Source of the DNA: Actinophytocola oryzae
Lineage (GTDB): Bacteria; Actinomycetota; Actinomycetes; Mycobacteriales; Pseudonocardiaceae
Reading direction: 5' to 3'
DNA: 64,000 nt
Assembly: GCF_004364325.1 (NCBI RefSeq)
Contig: NZ_SOCP01000004.1
Span: 710,437-774,436, forward strand
Below the pieces are notes generated by a model. The model made no database searches and had not been told where the DNA came from. It was given only the letters and a program-made list of their open reading frames with translations. The position numbers and the translations under genes are program-made. This document shows positions 18,208 to 26,547 of the stretch, in pieces (position 1 is the stretch's first letter; every line of letters starts with the position of its first letter).

Positions 18208-19499
18208 GCCGCCTCCTCGGCCGCGACGACCGTCGGGAGCATCCGGTGCAGCGGGTCGCCGTGCAGGCCTGCCGCGACGGTGCTGCCGTCGGTGGGGTCG
18301 ATCAGCAGGAAGGCGCCGGTGGCCTTGCAGGCGGTGTAGTCGTCGACCGGCAGTGGGTCCGCGACCCGCAGCCGCACCCGTGCGATGCTCCCGGCGGTGA
18401 TCGTCTCCGGGGCGCCGCTGACGGTCAGGCGCTGCTCGTCGAACAACGCCACCAGGTCGGTGACCATCGCGCCGGTGGTCCGTGTGCCGTGCTTGAGCCG
18501 CAGCCGACCGCCGGGTCGCAGCGGTGTCTCCGCGAGCCAGCACATCGTGGCGTCCAGCTCGTGGGTGACCGCAGGCGCCCGGCCCGGCGTGGCCAGCAGG
18601 TCGCCTCGGGACACGTCGAGGTCGTCGGCCAGGCGCAGCGTCACGGCCGCGCCCGTGTCGGCGGACCACACGGCCCCGTCGGGAGTGTCGATGCCCGCGA
18701 CGGTCGTCGTCCGCCCCTCCGGCAGCACGACCACCTCGTCGCCGACCGCCACCCGGCCCGCCGCGACCTGGCCCGCGTAGCCGCGGTAGTCGGTCGCCCG
18801 GTCGCGGACGACGTACTGGACGGCCAGCCGCAGCCCGACGTCGCGGCCGTGCGGTTCCTGTTCGACCGACTCCAGCCGGTCCAGCAGCGTCGGGCCCTCG
18901 TACCACGGGGTCCGCTCGGACCGGAGCACCACGTTGTCACCGGTCAGCGCCGACAGCGGCACCGACACCAGGTCCTCGTCCAGGTAGCCGAGCGAACGCG
19001 TGTACGCCACCAGGTCGGCGGTGATCGACTCGTGGACCTCCCTGGAGAAGTCCATCAGGTCCAGCTTGTTCACCGCGAACGTGATCGTGGGGACACCCAG
19101 CAGCGCCATCACCGCGAGGTGGCGGCGCGTCTGCGGGAGCATGCCCTTGCGTGCGTCGACCAGCAGCACCGCGTGCTGGGCCGTCGACGCGCCGGTGGCC
19201 GTGTTCCGCAGGTACTGCACGTGCCCCGGGGTGTCGGCCAGCACGAACGAGCGGCGCTTCGTCGCGAAGTAGCGGTAGGCGACGTCGATCGTGATGCCCT
19301 GCTCGCGTTCGGCCCGCAGGCCGTCCACCAGCAGCGACAGGTCGGGATCGGTGAGGCCGCGCTCCGCGCTCGTGCGCAGCACCGCCTCCAGCTGGTCGCT
19401 CTGCACGGACTTGGTGTCGTAGAGCAGGCGACCGACCAGTGTGGACTTCCCGTCGTCCACACTCCCCGCGGTCACCATGCGCAACAGGTCGGTAGACAT
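18204..19499 (-). CDS. cysN: Sulfate adenylyltransferase large subunit (GTPase)
   Basis: This 431-residue protein is the GTP-hydrolysing subunit that drives ATP + sulfate to adenosine-5'-phosphosulfate (APS) with CysD. It has the P-loop GSVDDGKSTLVGRLL, G3 DTPGHVQY, G4 NKLDLMD, and EF-Tu-like domains II/III to the C-terminus. It has no fused APS kinase, which is encoded separately nearby. Its ATG overlaps the cysD stop. A copy inside a cluster with a sulfotransferase and CysC indicates donor supply for sulfation rather than only cysteine synthesis. Confidence 0.95.
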   Translation of the reverse strand: MSTDLLRMVTAGSVDDGKSTLVGRLLYDTKSVQSDQLEAVLRTSAERGLTDPDLSLLVDGLRAEREQGITIDVAYRYFATKRRSFVLADTPGHVQYLRNTATGASTAQHAVLLVDARKGMLPQTRRHLAVMALLGVPTITFAVNKLDLMDFSREVHESITADLVAYTRSLGYLDEDLVSVPLSALTGDNVVLRSERTPWYEGPTLLDRLESVEQEPHGRDVGLRLAVQYVVRDRATDYRGYAGQVAAGRVAVGDEVVVLPEGRTTTVAGIDTPDGAVWSADTGAAVTLRLADDLDVSRGDLLATPGRAPAVTHELDATMCWLAETPLRPGGRLRLKHGTRTTGAMVTDLVALFDEQRLTVSGAPETITAGSIARVRLRVADPLPVDDYTACKATGAFLLIDPTDGSTVAAGLHGDPLHRMLPTVVAAEEAA

Positions 19500-20410
19500 C
19501 AGAAGTACCCCTCCCGCTTGCGGTCCTCCATCGCCGCCTCGGACAGCCGGTCGTCGGCACGGCTCGCACCGCGCTCGGTGAGCCTGCTGTTCCGGATCTC
19601 CGCGATGATCTCTGGCACGGTCGCCGCGTCGGAGGAGACCGCGCCGGTGCACGACCCGTCGCCGACCGTCCGGTACCGCACGCTCTGCTCGACCAGCTCC
19701 TCGTCGTCCCGCGGGCCGCCCCACGGGCCTGGCGTCAGCCACATCCCGTCCCGCTGGTAGACCCCGCGCCGGTGCGCGAAGTACAGCGAGGGCAGCTCGA
19801 TGTCGCGGTGCTCGACGTAGTGCCACACGTCCAGCTCGGTCCAGTTGGAGATCGGGAACACGCGGACGTGCTCGCCCGGCCGGTGTGTGCCGTTGTAGAG
19901 GTTCCACAGCTCGACGCGCTGGCGCTTGGGGTCCCACTGGCCGAAGGAGTTCCGGATGCTGAACACCCGCTCCTTCGCGCGGGCCCGCTCCTCGTCGCGC
20001 CTGCCGCCGCCGATCACCGCCTGGTACCGGTGCTCGGTGATCGAGTCCAGCAGCGGTGTGGTCTGCAGCGGGTTGCGCATGCCGTCGGGCCGCTCGGCCA
20101 GCTTGCCCTGGTCGATCCAGTCCTGGACCGCCGCGACCCGCAGCCGCAGGCCGTACCGCTCGACCAGCTCGTCGCGGAACGCCAGCACCTCGGGGAAGTT
20201 GTGCCCGGTGTCGACGTGCAGCAGCGTGAACGGCGGCGGGGCGGGCGCGAACGCGCGGAGCGCGAGGTGCACCAGCACGGTCGAATCCTTGCCGCCGGAG
20301 AACAGCAGCGCGGTCCGGTCGAACTCGCCCGCGACCTCGCGCATGATGTGGATGGCCTCCGCCTCCAACGCGGCCATTCCCGCGCTGGGCCGGGTTTTCG
20401 TGGTCGTCAT
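19499..20410 (-). CDS. cysD: Sulfate adenylyltransferase small subunit
   Basis: This 303-residue catalytic subunit of ATP sulfurylase has the PP-loop ATP-binding motif LLFSGGKDSTVLVHLA, GGGRRDEERARAKER, and a C-terminal segment ending REGYF. It forms APS with CysN. The ATG has GAGGAGG upstream, which comes from the end of the 20407-20529 repeat, and the stop overlaps the cysN start. Order in the operon is cysC, repeat, cysD, cysN. Confidence 0.95.
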   Translation of the reverse strand: MTTTKTRPSAGMAALEAEAIHIMREVAGEFDRTALLFSGGKDSTVLVHLALRAFAPAPPPFTLLHVDTGHNFPEVLAFRDELVERYGLRLRVAAVQDWIDQGKLAERPDGMRNPLQTTPLLDSITEHRYQAVIGGGRRDEERARAKERVFSIRNSFGQWDPKRQRVELWNLYNGTHRPGEHVRVFPISNWTELDVWHYVEHRDIELPSLYFAHRRGVYQRDGMWLTPGPWGGPRDDEELVEQSVRYRTVGDGSCTGAVSSDAATVPEIIAEIRNSRLTERGASRADDRLSEAAMEDRKREGYF

Positions 20411-20529
20411 GCCGCCTCCTCGACCGCTGCGTGGCGTCGGAACGCTCCGCAGGCTCCGCTGCACCGCCGCCCTCCGCGGTCGCAGAGACGGTCTGAATGT
20501 CGATGATTCGCTTCGCAAGCTGCGCTCAT
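20407..20529 (-). repeat. 123-bp operon-junction repeat, copy 2, encoding a 40-residue peptide
   Basis: This is the second full copy, between cysC and cysD. The frame encodes MSAACEANHRHSDRL..., then DRGGRRCSGACGAFR and ...VEEAA. The ATG overlaps the cysC stop and the TGA overlaps the cysD ATG. Differences from copy 1 cluster in the middle third (around 20480-20500) and change amino acids about as freely as not, which argues against strong protein-level constraint. The terminal GGAGGCGGCATGA direct repeats match those of copy 1. Confidence 0.75.
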
Positions 20530-21059
20530 GCCGCCTCCCGCTGTTCCGCACGGGCGAGCGCGGCGCCGATGGTGGCCAGGCACGCCTCGACCGGCATGGC
20601 CGACGTGTCGACCCTGACCTCGGGCGCGACCGGCTCCTCGTAGACGTCGCCGATGCCCGTGAGCCCGCTGACCTCGCCGCGTTTCGCCCTGGCGTAGAGC
20701 CCTTTGACGTCGCGGTCGGCGCACACCTCGACCGGTGCGTGGACGTGCACCTCGACGAACTCGAGGCCGCGTGCCTCGTGTTCGGCACGCACCGCGGCCC
20801 GTGCGGCCTCGTACGGCGCGATCACCGACACGACCACGAGCACGTCGTGCGCGGCCAGCATCGCTGCCAGCGCCCCGATCCTGCGGATGTTCTCCGTCCG
20901 GTCGGCCTTGTCGAAACCCAGCTCCGGGAACAGGTCGCGGCGGATCACGTCCCCGTCGAGCTGCTCGACCGCCCGGTGCGCGCGGTGCTGTTCCGCCAGC
21001 GCCCTGCCGAGGGTCGACTTGCCGGAACTGGGTAGCCCCGTCAACCACACAGTGGTCAT
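20526..21059 (-). CDS. cysC: Adenylylsulfate (APS) kinase
   Basis: This 177-residue kinase phosphorylates APS to PAPS, the donor for sulfotransferases. It has the P-loop GLPSSGKSTLGRALAEQ, LDGDVIRRDLFPELGF (APS contact) and the FVEVHVHAPVEVCADRDVKG lid region. The gene is stand-alone rather than fused to CysN. It lies downstream of the acyl-CoA dehydrogenase gene and ends on the repeat before cysD. Together with cysD and cysN it gives complete PAPS synthesis inside the cluster. Confidence 0.95.
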   Translation of the reverse strand: MTTVWLTGLPSSGKSTLGRALAEQHRAHRAVEQLDGDVIRRDLFPELGFDKADRTENIRRIGALAAMLAAHDVLVVVSVIAPYEAARAAVRAEHEARGLEFVEVHVHAPVEVCADRDVKGLYARAKRGEVSGLTGIGDVYEEPVAPEVRVDTSAMPVEACLATIGAALARAEQREAA

Positions 21060-21090
21060 GGCCTTGTTCCTCCCTGGTCTGTTCTGGCCC

Positions 21091-22233
21091 TCACGGCGCG
21101 TACTCGCGCCCGAGCAGCCTGCGGGCGACCGCCAACTTCGCGGCGTTCTCGGTGCCGTCGGCGATCTGCAGGCCGACCGCGTCGCGCAGCCTGCGCTCGA
21201 CCGTGTGGTCCCTGCTCCAGCCGCGGTGGCCGAGCGTCATGAGTGACTGGTTGGTGGCGGCGATCCCGACCTTGGGTGCCCACCACTTGGCCATGTTCGC
21301 CTCGACGCGGTGGTCGAGACCGGCGTCGCGGCGCCACAGCGCCTCGAACGCGAGCAGGCGCGCGGCCCGCAGGTGCGTTGCCTGCTCGACGAGCGGGAAC
21401 GCGACGCCCTGGTGGCTTCCGATCGGCGCGCCGAAGGACGTGCGGTCGCGGGCGTGGCCGAGCGCGTCGTCCACGGCCGCGGTCGCGTTGGCCACGGCCA
21501 TGATCGCGATCAGCGCACGGGAGTAGTCGAAGCCCCGCATCACACCGCGGAAGCCGCTGCCGTACTCGCCGACCCGTGCCTGCGGACCGACCGGGCACCG
21601 GTCGAACCGCAGCGTGGCGCGACCACCGGCGCGGTGGCCGAGGTCGTCGAGCCGCTCGCGGGTCACCTCGGGCCGGTCCAGCCGGGTGTAGAACGCGGTG
21701 ATGCCGTCGGCTCCGGATCCGCCGGTGCGGGCGAAGACCAGCCCGTGTGTGGCGACGGCCCCGAGCATGATCGACGTCTTGGTGCCGGTCAGGAACCGGT
21801 GCTCGTCGCCTTCGGCCCGCAGCTCGATCGCCGCGGCGTCCGTGCCGTGTGCCGGCTCGGTCAGGCACAGCGCGACCACGGCCTCGCCCGACGCGATTTC
21901 CGGCAGCCACTCCGCGCGCTGGCTCGGCGTGCCGTTGCGCTCGATGATGCCCGCGATCAGGGCCGCGTTGAGGACGAGCATGCCCGCGGCCGGATCGGCC
22001 CTGCCCAGCTCCTCCAACGCGATCCCGACCTCGACGGCGCCGAGGCCGGCACCGCCGTGCTCGACCGGGACGCCGAGACCGAAGAGCCCGGCACCACCCA
22101 GCTCCGCGACGAGCCCCGGCGGGAACTCGCCGGTGCGGTCACTGTCCCGCACGGTCGGCGCGACCCGGTCGGCGACGAACGCGCGGACCTTCTCCGCGAG
22201 CGCGTCCTGTTCGGGGGAGAACGAGAAGTCCAC
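21091..22233 (-). CDS. Acyl-CoA (or acyl-ACP) dehydrogenase family flavoprotein
   Basis: This 380-residue protein matches the acyl-CoA dehydrogenase fold from end to end: LCLTEPAHGTDA in the flavin/substrate region, SFGAPIGSHQGV in the C-terminal helical domain, and ADGTEN where most family members have YEGT. The usual catalytic glutamate position therefore reads aspartate, so alpha,beta-desaturation should be tested rather than assumed. The start is a GTG. The ligase stop lies 3 nt upstream, so the two genes act together, with the ligase activating an acid that this enzyme may oxidise. Confidence 0.85.
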   Translation of the reverse strand: MDFSFSPEQDALAEKVRAFVADRVAPTVRDSDRTGEFPPGLVAELGGAGLFGLGVPVEHGGAGLGAVEVGIALEELGRADPAAGMLVLNAALIAGIIERNGTPSQRAEWLPEIASGEAVVALCLTEPAHGTDAAAIELRAEGDEHRFLTGTKTSIMLGAVATHGLVFARTGGSGADGITAFYTRLDRPEVTRERLDDLGHRAGGRATLRFDRCPVGPQARVGEYGSGFRGVMRGFDYSRALIAIMAVANATAAVDDALGHARDRTSFGAPIGSHQGVAFPLVEQATHLRAARLLAFEALWRRDAGLDHRVEANMAKWWAPKVGIAATNQSLMTLGHRGWSRDHTVERRLRDAVGLQIADGTENAAKLAVARRLLGREYAP

Positions 22234-22236
22234 GGG

Positions 22237-23895
22237 TCAGCCCTCCCCGAAGTGCTCGCGGAGCTTGAACTTCTGGACCTTGCCGCTCGGCGTCCTCGGC
22301 AGCGCGTCGACCAGCTCGAGACGCTCGGGCCAGTACTGCTTGGCCATGCCGAGCGCGTCGAGGTGGGTCGTCAGCGCGGGCAGGTCCGGGGCCGTGCCGT
22401 CCGCGACGGCGAAGGCACACGCCCGCTCGCCCAGCCGCTCGTCCGGGTATCCGACGATCGCCACGTCCTTGACGCCGGGGTGCCGCAGCAGCGCGGCCTC
22501 CACCTCGACCACCGGGATCTTGACGCCGCCACGCGAGATCATGTCCTTCTGCCGCCCGGCGATCCGGATGCCGCCGTTGCCGTCGGACCTGGCGAGGTCG
22601 CCGGTGTCGAACCAGCCGTCCCCGGTGACCGACGCGGCGTAGGTGTCGGGACGCCGGAAGTACCCGAGGCACTGGAAGGCGCCACGCACCTGGAGCCTGC
22701 CGACCTCACCGGGCGCGACCTCGACGTCGTCGCGGTCGACGATGCGCACCAGCATGCCCGGCATCGGCCTGCCGTCGCTCTCGGCGGCCCGCATGGGCGG
22801 GTCCTCCGGCCGGGTGATCGTCGGAGCGCCGTTCTCGGTCATGCCCCACAGGGCGTAGAGGCGGCAGCCCAGCTCGTCGCGGGCGTCCTCCACGAGCACC
22901 GGCGGGATCGGCGCGCTGCCGGTCGCGAAGCTCCGCAGCGCGGACAGGTCGCGGTCGTGCTCGCGTTGCGCCACGATCAGGTCGACCAGGAACGGCGGCG
23001 CGCCCATGAAGAACGTCACCCGCTCCCGCTCCAGGACCCGCAGCATCAGCTCGGGGTCCCACGCGTCCAGGTGGACGGCCGTCGCACCCAGCACGAGCGG
23101 CATCACGAAGTTCCAGGTGAAGCCCGCGTTGTAGGTGACGGGCGCACCCATCGCGGTGACGTCGTCCCCGGTCAGCCCCAGCACGTTCGCCTGCGCCCGG
23201 TTGGTGGCGTAGAGCGTGTTGAAGCTGTGCATCACGCCCTTGGGCTCACCGGTCGTGCCGGAGGTGAACATGACGTACGCGACGTCCTCGGGGTTCGCCT
23301 CGTCGTCGGTCAGCTCGCCGAACACGCTGCCTGGCGCGGACTTCTCGCCCAGCAACGTGGTCTCGAGGTCCAGCGCACCGGCCAGGCCCGGCGTGTCGGC
23401 GGGCTGGTCCGCGGCGCCGAGCAGCACGCGGTGGCGCAGCGTCGGCACGATCTCGGCTACCTCGGCGGACAGCTCCGCGTAGGAGAACTTCGCGTCGCCG
23501 ACCGCTCCGATGTAGACAGGACTCTCGGTCAGGCCGGTGATGAAGCTCAACTCGCGCCTGCGGTAGATGGTCGGTGCGGGGCCGGCGATCGCGCCGATCC
23601 GTGCGCAGGCCAGGGTCAGCGCCATCAGCTGCCAGCAGTTCGGCAGCTGCAGGGTGACCACGTCGCCCCGGGACACGCCCAGGCCGACGAGACCCGCCGC
23701 CATCCGCTCGACCGCGGCCGCCAGCTCGGCGTAGGTCACCGAGTCCGGCTCGCGACCGTCCACGTGGTACACGACGACCGCCCTGCGGTCGGGATGTTCC
23801 CGCGCCGCGGCGCGCAGGTCGTCGAGCAGCGTGGCGTCACGCCGCCACAGCCCCTCGGCGTAGTAGTCCTCGGTGAGTGCCTCGGACATGAGCAT
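22237..23895 (-). CDS. AMP-forming acyl-CoA ligase / acid-activating enzyme
   Basis: This 552-residue ANL-superfamily enzyme has the phosphate loop MFTSGTTGEPKG, ALWGMTENG (A5), WFDTGDLA (A7) and RTPSGKVQKFKL with the A10 lysine. It resembles stand-alone aryl- or acyl-acid activators such as cyclohexanecarboxylate-CoA ligase and 2,3-dihydroxybenzoate-AMP ligase. No free carrier protein is encoded in this operon, so CoA is the likelier acceptor. A second ATG two codons in is an alternative start. Confidence 0.88.
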   Translation of the reverse strand: MLMSEALTEDYYAEGLWRRDATLLDDLRAAAREHPDRRAVVVYHVDGREPDSVTYAELAAAVERMAAGLVGLGVSRGDVVTLQLPNCWQLMALTLACARIGAIAGPAPTIYRRRELSFITGLTESPVYIGAVGDAKFSYAELSAEVAEIVPTLRHRVLLGAADQPADTPGLAGALDLETTLLGEKSAPGSVFGELTDDEANPEDVAYVMFTSGTTGEPKGVMHSFNTLYATNRAQANVLGLTGDDVTAMGAPVTYNAGFTWNFVMPLVLGATAVHLDAWDPELMLRVLERERVTFFMGAPPFLVDLIVAQREHDRDLSALRSFATGSAPIPPVLVEDARDELGCRLYALWGMTENGAPTITRPEDPPMRAAESDGRPMPGMLVRIVDRDDVEVAPGEVGRLQVRGAFQCLGYFRRPDTYAASVTGDGWFDTGDLARSDGNGGIRIAGRQKDMISRGGVKIPVVEVEAALLRHPGVKDVAIVGYPDERLGERACAFAVADGTAPDLPALTTHLDALGMAKQYWPERLELVDALPRTPSGKVQKFKLREHFGEG

Positions 23896-23917
23896 CGGTT
23901 CTCACTCCTCCGTGTGG

Positions 23918-24676
23918 TCAGGGCAGCGCGCGGGTGTTGCCGCCGTCCACGAGCAGCAGCGCGCCGGTGACGAACGCGGCCTGCCTGCTCGCGAGGAACG
24001 CGGCGAGCGCGCCGAAGTCCTCCGGGTCGCCGACCCTGCCGAGCGGGACCTCGGCCGCCGCCGCTGTCGGGTCGGCGCCGGACGGCCCGCGCAGGGCGGG
24101 CGTGTCGTGGTAGCCGGGCGCCAGGACGTTGACCGTGACGCCGGAGTCCGCGAAGCCGTGCACCAGGCTGCGGGCGAAGCCGAGCACGCCGAGCCGTGCC
24201 ACGCCGGAGAGCACGTTGTGCGGCATGGGCTGGCGCACCGACTCCGACGTGATCATCAGCACCCGGCCCCAGCCGTCGTGCTCCAGGAACGGCTTGGCCG
24301 CCGTCACCATCGCGACGTGCGGGACGAGCGCGGTGTCGACGGCGTCCCGGTAGTCCTGGACCGCGAAGTCGTCCACCGGTCCCTGCCGCACGCCGCCGGT
24401 GTGGCTGACGACGACGTCGATGGCGCCGAACTCGTCGTGGGTGTGCTCGACCCACGCGGCGACGGCGTCCGGGTCGCCCATGTCGACGACCTCGCTGCGC
24501 ACCTTGCCCTCGCCGACCGCGTCGACCGCGGCGTGCGCACCGGCCAGCCGGTCGGCGTCCCTGCCGCACAGCGACACGCTGGCGCCTTCCGCCGCGAGCG
24601 CACGCGCCACACCGAGCCCCAGCCCACTGCTGGAGGCGGCGACCATGGCGACCTTTCCCCGCAGTCCCAGGTCCAT
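23918..24676 (-). CDS. SDR-fold protein lacking the usual YxxxK catalytic pair
   Basis: This 252-residue protein has the short-chain dehydrogenase Rossmann fold: VAASSSGLGLGVARALA for the cofactor, then VLAPGYHDTPA and VDGGN near the C-terminus. At the position of the catalytic Tyr-x-x-x-Lys it reads SVRQPMPHNVLSGVARLG, so both Tyr and Lys appear to be replaced. It may be a divergent SDR subgroup with another mechanism, or a non-catalytic binding partner. Its ATG overlaps the sulfotransferase stop (ATGA). Confidence 0.8.
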   Translation of the reverse strand: MDLGLRGKVAMVAASSSGLGLGVARALAAEGASVSLCGRDADRLAGAHAAVDAVGEGKVRSEVVDMGDPDAVAAWVEHTHDEFGAIDVVVSHTGGVRQGPVDDFAVQDYRDAVDTALVPHVAMVTAAKPFLEHDGWGRVLMITSESVRQPMPHNVLSGVARLGVLGFARSLVHGFADSGVTVNVLAPGYHDTPALRGPSGADPTAAAAEVPLGRVGDPEDFGALAAFLASRQAAFVTGALLLVDGGNTRALP

Positions 24677-25614
24677 CAGAGCGTCCTCTCCGGGATGGTG
24701 GTCACCGGGTAGCCGTAGCGGAGCAGCTGCGGCAGCGCGCCGGCCGTGGCCACCACGCGTGGCCGCACCGCGAGGCCGTCACGCCACCGCTCGTCGCAGC
24801 GGATCGCGACCCTGCCCCGGTTGAGCCGGTCCGGGTTGCCCGTGACCGTGTGGTTGTCGCCCAGCTCGACCGCGCCGTCGGCGCCGACCGGCCCCGCCGC
24901 GCCCGGCTCGATGCCCGCGAACCGCATGATCTCCGCGAGGACCTGCTTCGGCGCCCGGCCGAAGTCCTCGTGCCGCACCCGCAGGTACGCGCCTTCCGCG
25001 CGCACGGCGAGCAGGTCGGAGGCCAGGTTCACGCATCCCCAGGTGGCGGTGCTGCGTGCCGCGCTCATCTGCCGCACGTAGCTCTTGTCGCGCCGGTAGG
25101 AGAACGCCGTGGCCCTCGGGTCGCGCACGACGTGCAGCACACGCACGTCGAGGTCGTCGCGGCCACTGAGCGCGGCCGCTTCCGCCGGGTACTTGGAGCT
25201 GTCCACGACCACCCGCGTGCCCGCCCTCTCGCCGACCGCGCGGTAGATGTCACGGGTGAGGCCCGTCGCCCACTCGACGTCGGCAGGCGGATGCAGCGGC
25301 CCGCGTGCCTCGGCGAGCCGGGCCGCGGTGTGCCTGGTGCGCAGCCAGCGGTCCTGCACGGCGACCATCCGCCGCGCGGTCGCGACGTCGGTGAACGCGT
25401 CACCGAGCACGTCGGACCACAGTGGACAGCACGCGAGCGGGGTGCCGCAGCCGCACGTCGAGTTGGTGCCGGAGCCCAGGATCCCGTTGCGCCACAGGTA
25501 GTGCAGCTCGCCGATGTGGACGAAGCCCGGCACCTCGTTGAGCACGTTGCCGATCATGGTGCTGCCGCAGCGCGTCATCCCGGTGACGTAGAGGACGGTC
25601 TGTTTCCCCGCCAT
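24676..25614 (-). CDS. PAPS-dependent sulfotransferase
   Basis: This 312-residue protein carries the 5'-phosphosulfate loop TGMTRCGSTMIGNVL at the N-terminus and the 3'-phosphate motif VVDSSKYP followed by VVRDPRATAFSYRR. A cysteine-rich segment CGCGTPLACCPLW near residue 60 is common in bacterial sulfotransferases of this group and may bind metal. It would transfer sulfate from PAPS to a hydroxyl or amine of the cluster product. It lies 2 nt after the encapsulin stop and overlaps the SDR start, making it the encapsulin's closest operon partner. Confidence 0.92.
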   Translation of the reverse strand: MAGKQTVLYVTGMTRCGSTMIGNVLNEVPGFVHIGELHYLWRNGILGSGTNSTCGCGTPLACCPLWSDVLGDAFTDVATARRMVAVQDRWLRTRHTAARLAEARGPLHPPADVEWATGLTRDIYRAVGERAGTRVVVDSSKYPAEAAALSGRDDLDVRVLHVVRDPRATAFSYRRDKSYVRQMSAARSTATWGCVNLASDLLAVRAEGAYLRVRHEDFGRAPKQVLAEIMRFAGIEPGAAGPVGADGAVELGDNHTVTGNPDRLNRGRVAIRCDERWRDGLAVRPRVVATAGALPQLLRYGYPVTTIPERTL

Positions 25615-25616
25615 GG

Positions 25617-26522
25617 CTACCCCTCCTTCTTCGGCGAGACGAGCACGAAGTGCTGCGGCAGGTGCACGGCGAGGCCCATCCGGCTGCGTGCCTCGATGAC
25701 GTCGCCGCCGTCGGCCGCCGCGCCGCGGCGCAGCGCCAGGCTCGACACGCCCGGGTCCAGGAACGTCGCCGCGGCGCGGAAGTCGCCGAGCAGCACGCGG
25801 TCGCGCGGGATCATCCTGGTGCGCGCGATGCGGATGCCCGCCTCGTTCAGCCTGCCGAGCAGCCCCGCCTCGACGGCCTGCCAGTACACGGCGGTGTGGG
25901 CGACGATGCCGTCGCACGACCCGCCGGTCTCCTCGACGATGCCCGCGGCGGAGGTGAGGACGTCGACGGGATCCTGTCCGGTGCGGATGGTCCGCGACCC
26001 GGGCAGGCCCATCAGTCCTGGCACGCGCCCGTCCTCGTCGCCGTGCAACAGGACCTGGTTCTCCTTGGTACCGAACCGGACCAGCACCCGGTAGTCGATG
26101 AAGGCGGCCAGCAGCCGGGGAAAGCGCAGCAGGCCACGGGGAACCGGCACCGACACGCCGATGTCGGTCAGCTCGGCGTGGTCGAGGGTCGGCCGGAACG
26201 CCGACTCCAGCGCGGACTCGAGCGTGATGCCCGAGACGGTGCGGTCCTCGCCATCTGGCTGCGGCTCGTGGATGTAGGGCACGTCCTGGTCGTGCACCGT
26301 CGCCATCTTGAGCAGCTGGCGCACGGTGAACCGCGGCCGGTGCGCGAACAGCGGGAAGGACGCGGGCAGGTAGGCGCGGTAGGGGACGACGATGTCGCCG
26401 GAGTCGTCGCCGAGCGCCGCGGCCTGCACGAACTCCTGGCCCGGCGTGCTCTCGGTCATCGCGGGGTCGGCGAGTAACTGCCGTGCCTGCGGGATCGTGG
26501 TGGGGGTCTGCGGGGTCACCAT
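25617..26522 (-). CDS. Encapsulin-like HK97-fold shell protein within a biosynthetic operon
   Basis: This 301-residue protein matches the encapsulin/HK97 capsid pattern. An N-arm is followed by an E-loop-like region (residues about 75-105), a spine segment LLRFPRLLAAFIDYRVLVRF, then LLHGDEDGRVPGLMGLPGS, which parallels the GCEKSGVKGLLS region of Thermotoga encapsulin. The C-terminal strands ADGGDVIEARSRMGLAVHL end in QHFVLV. No terminase, portal, protease or tail genes are nearby, so this is not a prophage remnant. Published surveys describe a group of encapsulins inside natural-product clusters, and this one appears to belong there. The ATG has GAGAGG upstream. It sits between the aldolase and sulfotransferase genes. 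Which enzyme is cargo is unknown, and no family-1-type C-terminal loading peptide was obvious in the neighbours. Confidence 0.85.
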   Translation of the reverse strand: MVTPQTPTTIPQARQLLADPAMTESTPGQEFVQAAALGDDSGDIVVPYRAYLPASFPLFAHRPRFTVRQLLKMATVHDQDVPYIHEPQPDGEDRTVSGITLESALESAFRPTLDHAELTDIGVSVPVPRGLLRFPRLLAAFIDYRVLVRFGTKENQVLLHGDEDGRVPGLMGLPGSRTIRTGQDPVDVLTSAAGIVEETGGSCDGIVAHTAVYWQAVEAGLLGRLNEAGIRIARTRMIPRDRVLLGDFRAAATFLDPGVSSLALRRGAAADGGDVIEARSRMGLAVHLPQHFVLVSPKKEG

Positions 26523-26547
26523 GGGGACCTCTCTCGGGTTCGGTGGG

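Noticed and set aside
25617..26522. Capsid-like protein as evidence of a prophage
   Set aside because: No terminase, portal, protease, tail, integrase or lysis gene is nearby, and the gene is embedded in a metabolic operon with 2- and 25-nt gaps.
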